Of a stretch of DNA of 64,000 bases, positions 63,444 to 64,000 are shown piece after piece. The first letter of the stretch is position 1. Every line of letters starts with the position of its first letter. Below the pieces are notes generated by a model. The model worked only from the letters and a program-made list of their open reading frames with translations. It searched no databases and was not told the origin of the DNA. This stretch comes from Prevotella melaninogenica (GTDB lineage: Bacteria; Bacteroidota; Bacteroidia; Bacteroidales; Bacteroidaceae): contig NZ_CP072349.1 in the NCBI RefSeq assembly GCF_018127965.1, positions 1,306,001 to 1,370,000 on the forward strand, given 5' to 3'. The position numbers and the translations under genes were made by a program.

Positions 63444-64000
63444 TTATAATTTACTGATGATTCCTTCTTCTGTACCTCGTACGAATTCAAGGATATTACG
63501 GATTACAGGTGAATCTGGCACCTGTTGTTCTATCTGAATACATGCATCAAAAACTGATGTCTGACCATGGAACAACAGACGATAAGCATTCGCTATATGC
63601 TTGATAACCTTCTCATCAAGTCCTGCAGTCTTACTTACAGTTGTATTTACACCATTAAAACCAATAGGTGAGCCACCAGCTATAATATAAGGAGGAACGT
63701 CCTTAGAGAAGGTTGTACCTGCTTGTACCACAGCATATTCACCAACACGAGTATTGGCTTTCTCAACAACATTAGATGAGATAAGAGCACCGGTACCAAT
63801 GTTACAATCACCAGCCACCTTTGCGCCATAACCAAAGACACAACGGTCACCAACAACAGTGTCATGACTGATATGTGCACCTTCCATCAAGAAGTTGTTT
63901 GAACCAAGAACTGTCTTGCAACCACGATGTGTAGCACGATTGATGACAACATTCTCTCGAATAATATTATTATCACCTATAATCAGTTCGCTCTTCTCGC
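63444..64000 (-). CDS. lpxA: Acyl-ACP:UDP-GlcNAc acyltransferase LpxA, C-terminal part (gene runs off the window)
   Basis: The frame is open from the window edge to a stop at 63444, giving 185 residues; the first third of LpxA is missing. GDNNIIRENVVINRATHRGC and NNFLMEGAHISHD show the left-handed hexapeptide beta-helix, including the catalytic His region. A helical C-terminal cap follows (GLDEKVIKHIANAYRLLFHG). The start at 63890 seen in a shorter reading frame is internal. LpxA starts lipid A synthesis by adding a 3-hydroxyacyl chain to UDP-GlcNAc. Confidence 0.93.
   Translation of the reverse strand, partial: EKSELIIGDNNIIRENVVINRATHRGCKTVLGSNNFLMEGAHISHDTVVGDRCVFGYGAKVAGDCNIGTGALISSNVVEKANTRVGEYAVVQAGTTFSKDVPPYIIAGGSPIGFNGVNTTVSKTAGLDEKVIKHIANAYRLLFHGQTSVFDACIQIEQQVPDSPVIRNILEFVRGTEEGIISKL

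Noticed and set aside
1..64000. tRNA or rRNA genes
   Set aside because: I found no cloverleaf-like or rRNA-like sequence. The GGTTCG text near 15750 is part of the attenuator terminator region.

Overview
The window looks like chromosomal DNA of an oral-type Prevotella (Bacteroidales). The signs are SusC/SusD, the DAHP synthase–chorismate mutase fusion, the ftsX–DUF3098–uppP–truB–queA–folK operon, DUF3078, C10 and S8 secreted proteases with similar C-terminal tails, and promoters of the Bacteroidetes type (TTG, about 19-20 nt, then TAnnTTTG). The species assignment is inference. I see no rRNA, tRNA, CRISPR array, prophage or intact transposase gene.

Layout. 1-10 kb: flavodoxin (cut by the window edge), a secreted subtilase, a SlyD-like FKBP with a Cys/His/Gly tail, chorismate synthase aroC, pncA, a DUF421 membrane protein and three envelope proteins of unknown role. 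10.4-15.9 kb: a minus-strand Phe/Tyr operon (pheA, class I aminotransferase, DAHP synthase–chorismate mutase, tyrA, a nuclease-fold gene). It is preceded by what reads as a complete transcription attenuator: a perfect promoter, a 25-residue leader peptide containing FRYFYFYF, an antiterminator segment and a terminator. 16.5-23.3 kb: galM behind tandem promoter repeats, a Gly/Tyr-rich outer-membrane protein, and a copper cluster (copA apparently lacking its nucleotide-binding domain, copZ, an HMA–AraC fusion regulator and a MATE exporter). 23.8-28 kb: a divergent WecB-like protein, an SPFH–NfeD pair and an M48 lipoprotein. 28.4-33.5 kb: an AmpG-like transporter and a 1249-residue glycosyltransferase–DUF4922–SpoIID fusion. 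33.7-36 kb: a small coiled protein, a lipoprotein and a CDF transporter. 36.4-47 kb: a SusC/SusD locus with a FAS1 lipoprotein, a second lipoprotein, a thioredoxin and an M16 protease. 47.3-49.5 kb: two outer-membrane proteins, the first apparently frameshifted in its signal peptide. 50.3-57.3 kb: the ftsX operon and a C10 protease. 57.9-64 kb: rpsO, typA, an ADP-ribosylglycohydrolase–DUF1810 fusion, a radical SAM protein and lpxA (cut by the window edge).

The intergenic DNA is unusually structured. Seven gaps carry the same 87-bp array of four 22-bp units (22+22+22+21), inside a longer conserved element. Three or four other gaps carry an unrelated 22-bp-spaced array of GCAC/GTGC dyads, and one carries a 22-bp-spaced TTCATGAA array. 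There are also two copies of a 196-198 bp MITE-like element with 19-bp terminal inverted repeats flanked by TAA, a solo hairpin made of the same terminal sequence, and a 255-bp ISL3-like MITE with a perfect 8-bp target duplication. The best candidates for something undescribed are the 22-bp repeat families, the Phe/Tyr attenuator, the N-domain-less copper ATPase and the three-part GT–DUF4922–SpoIID protein.
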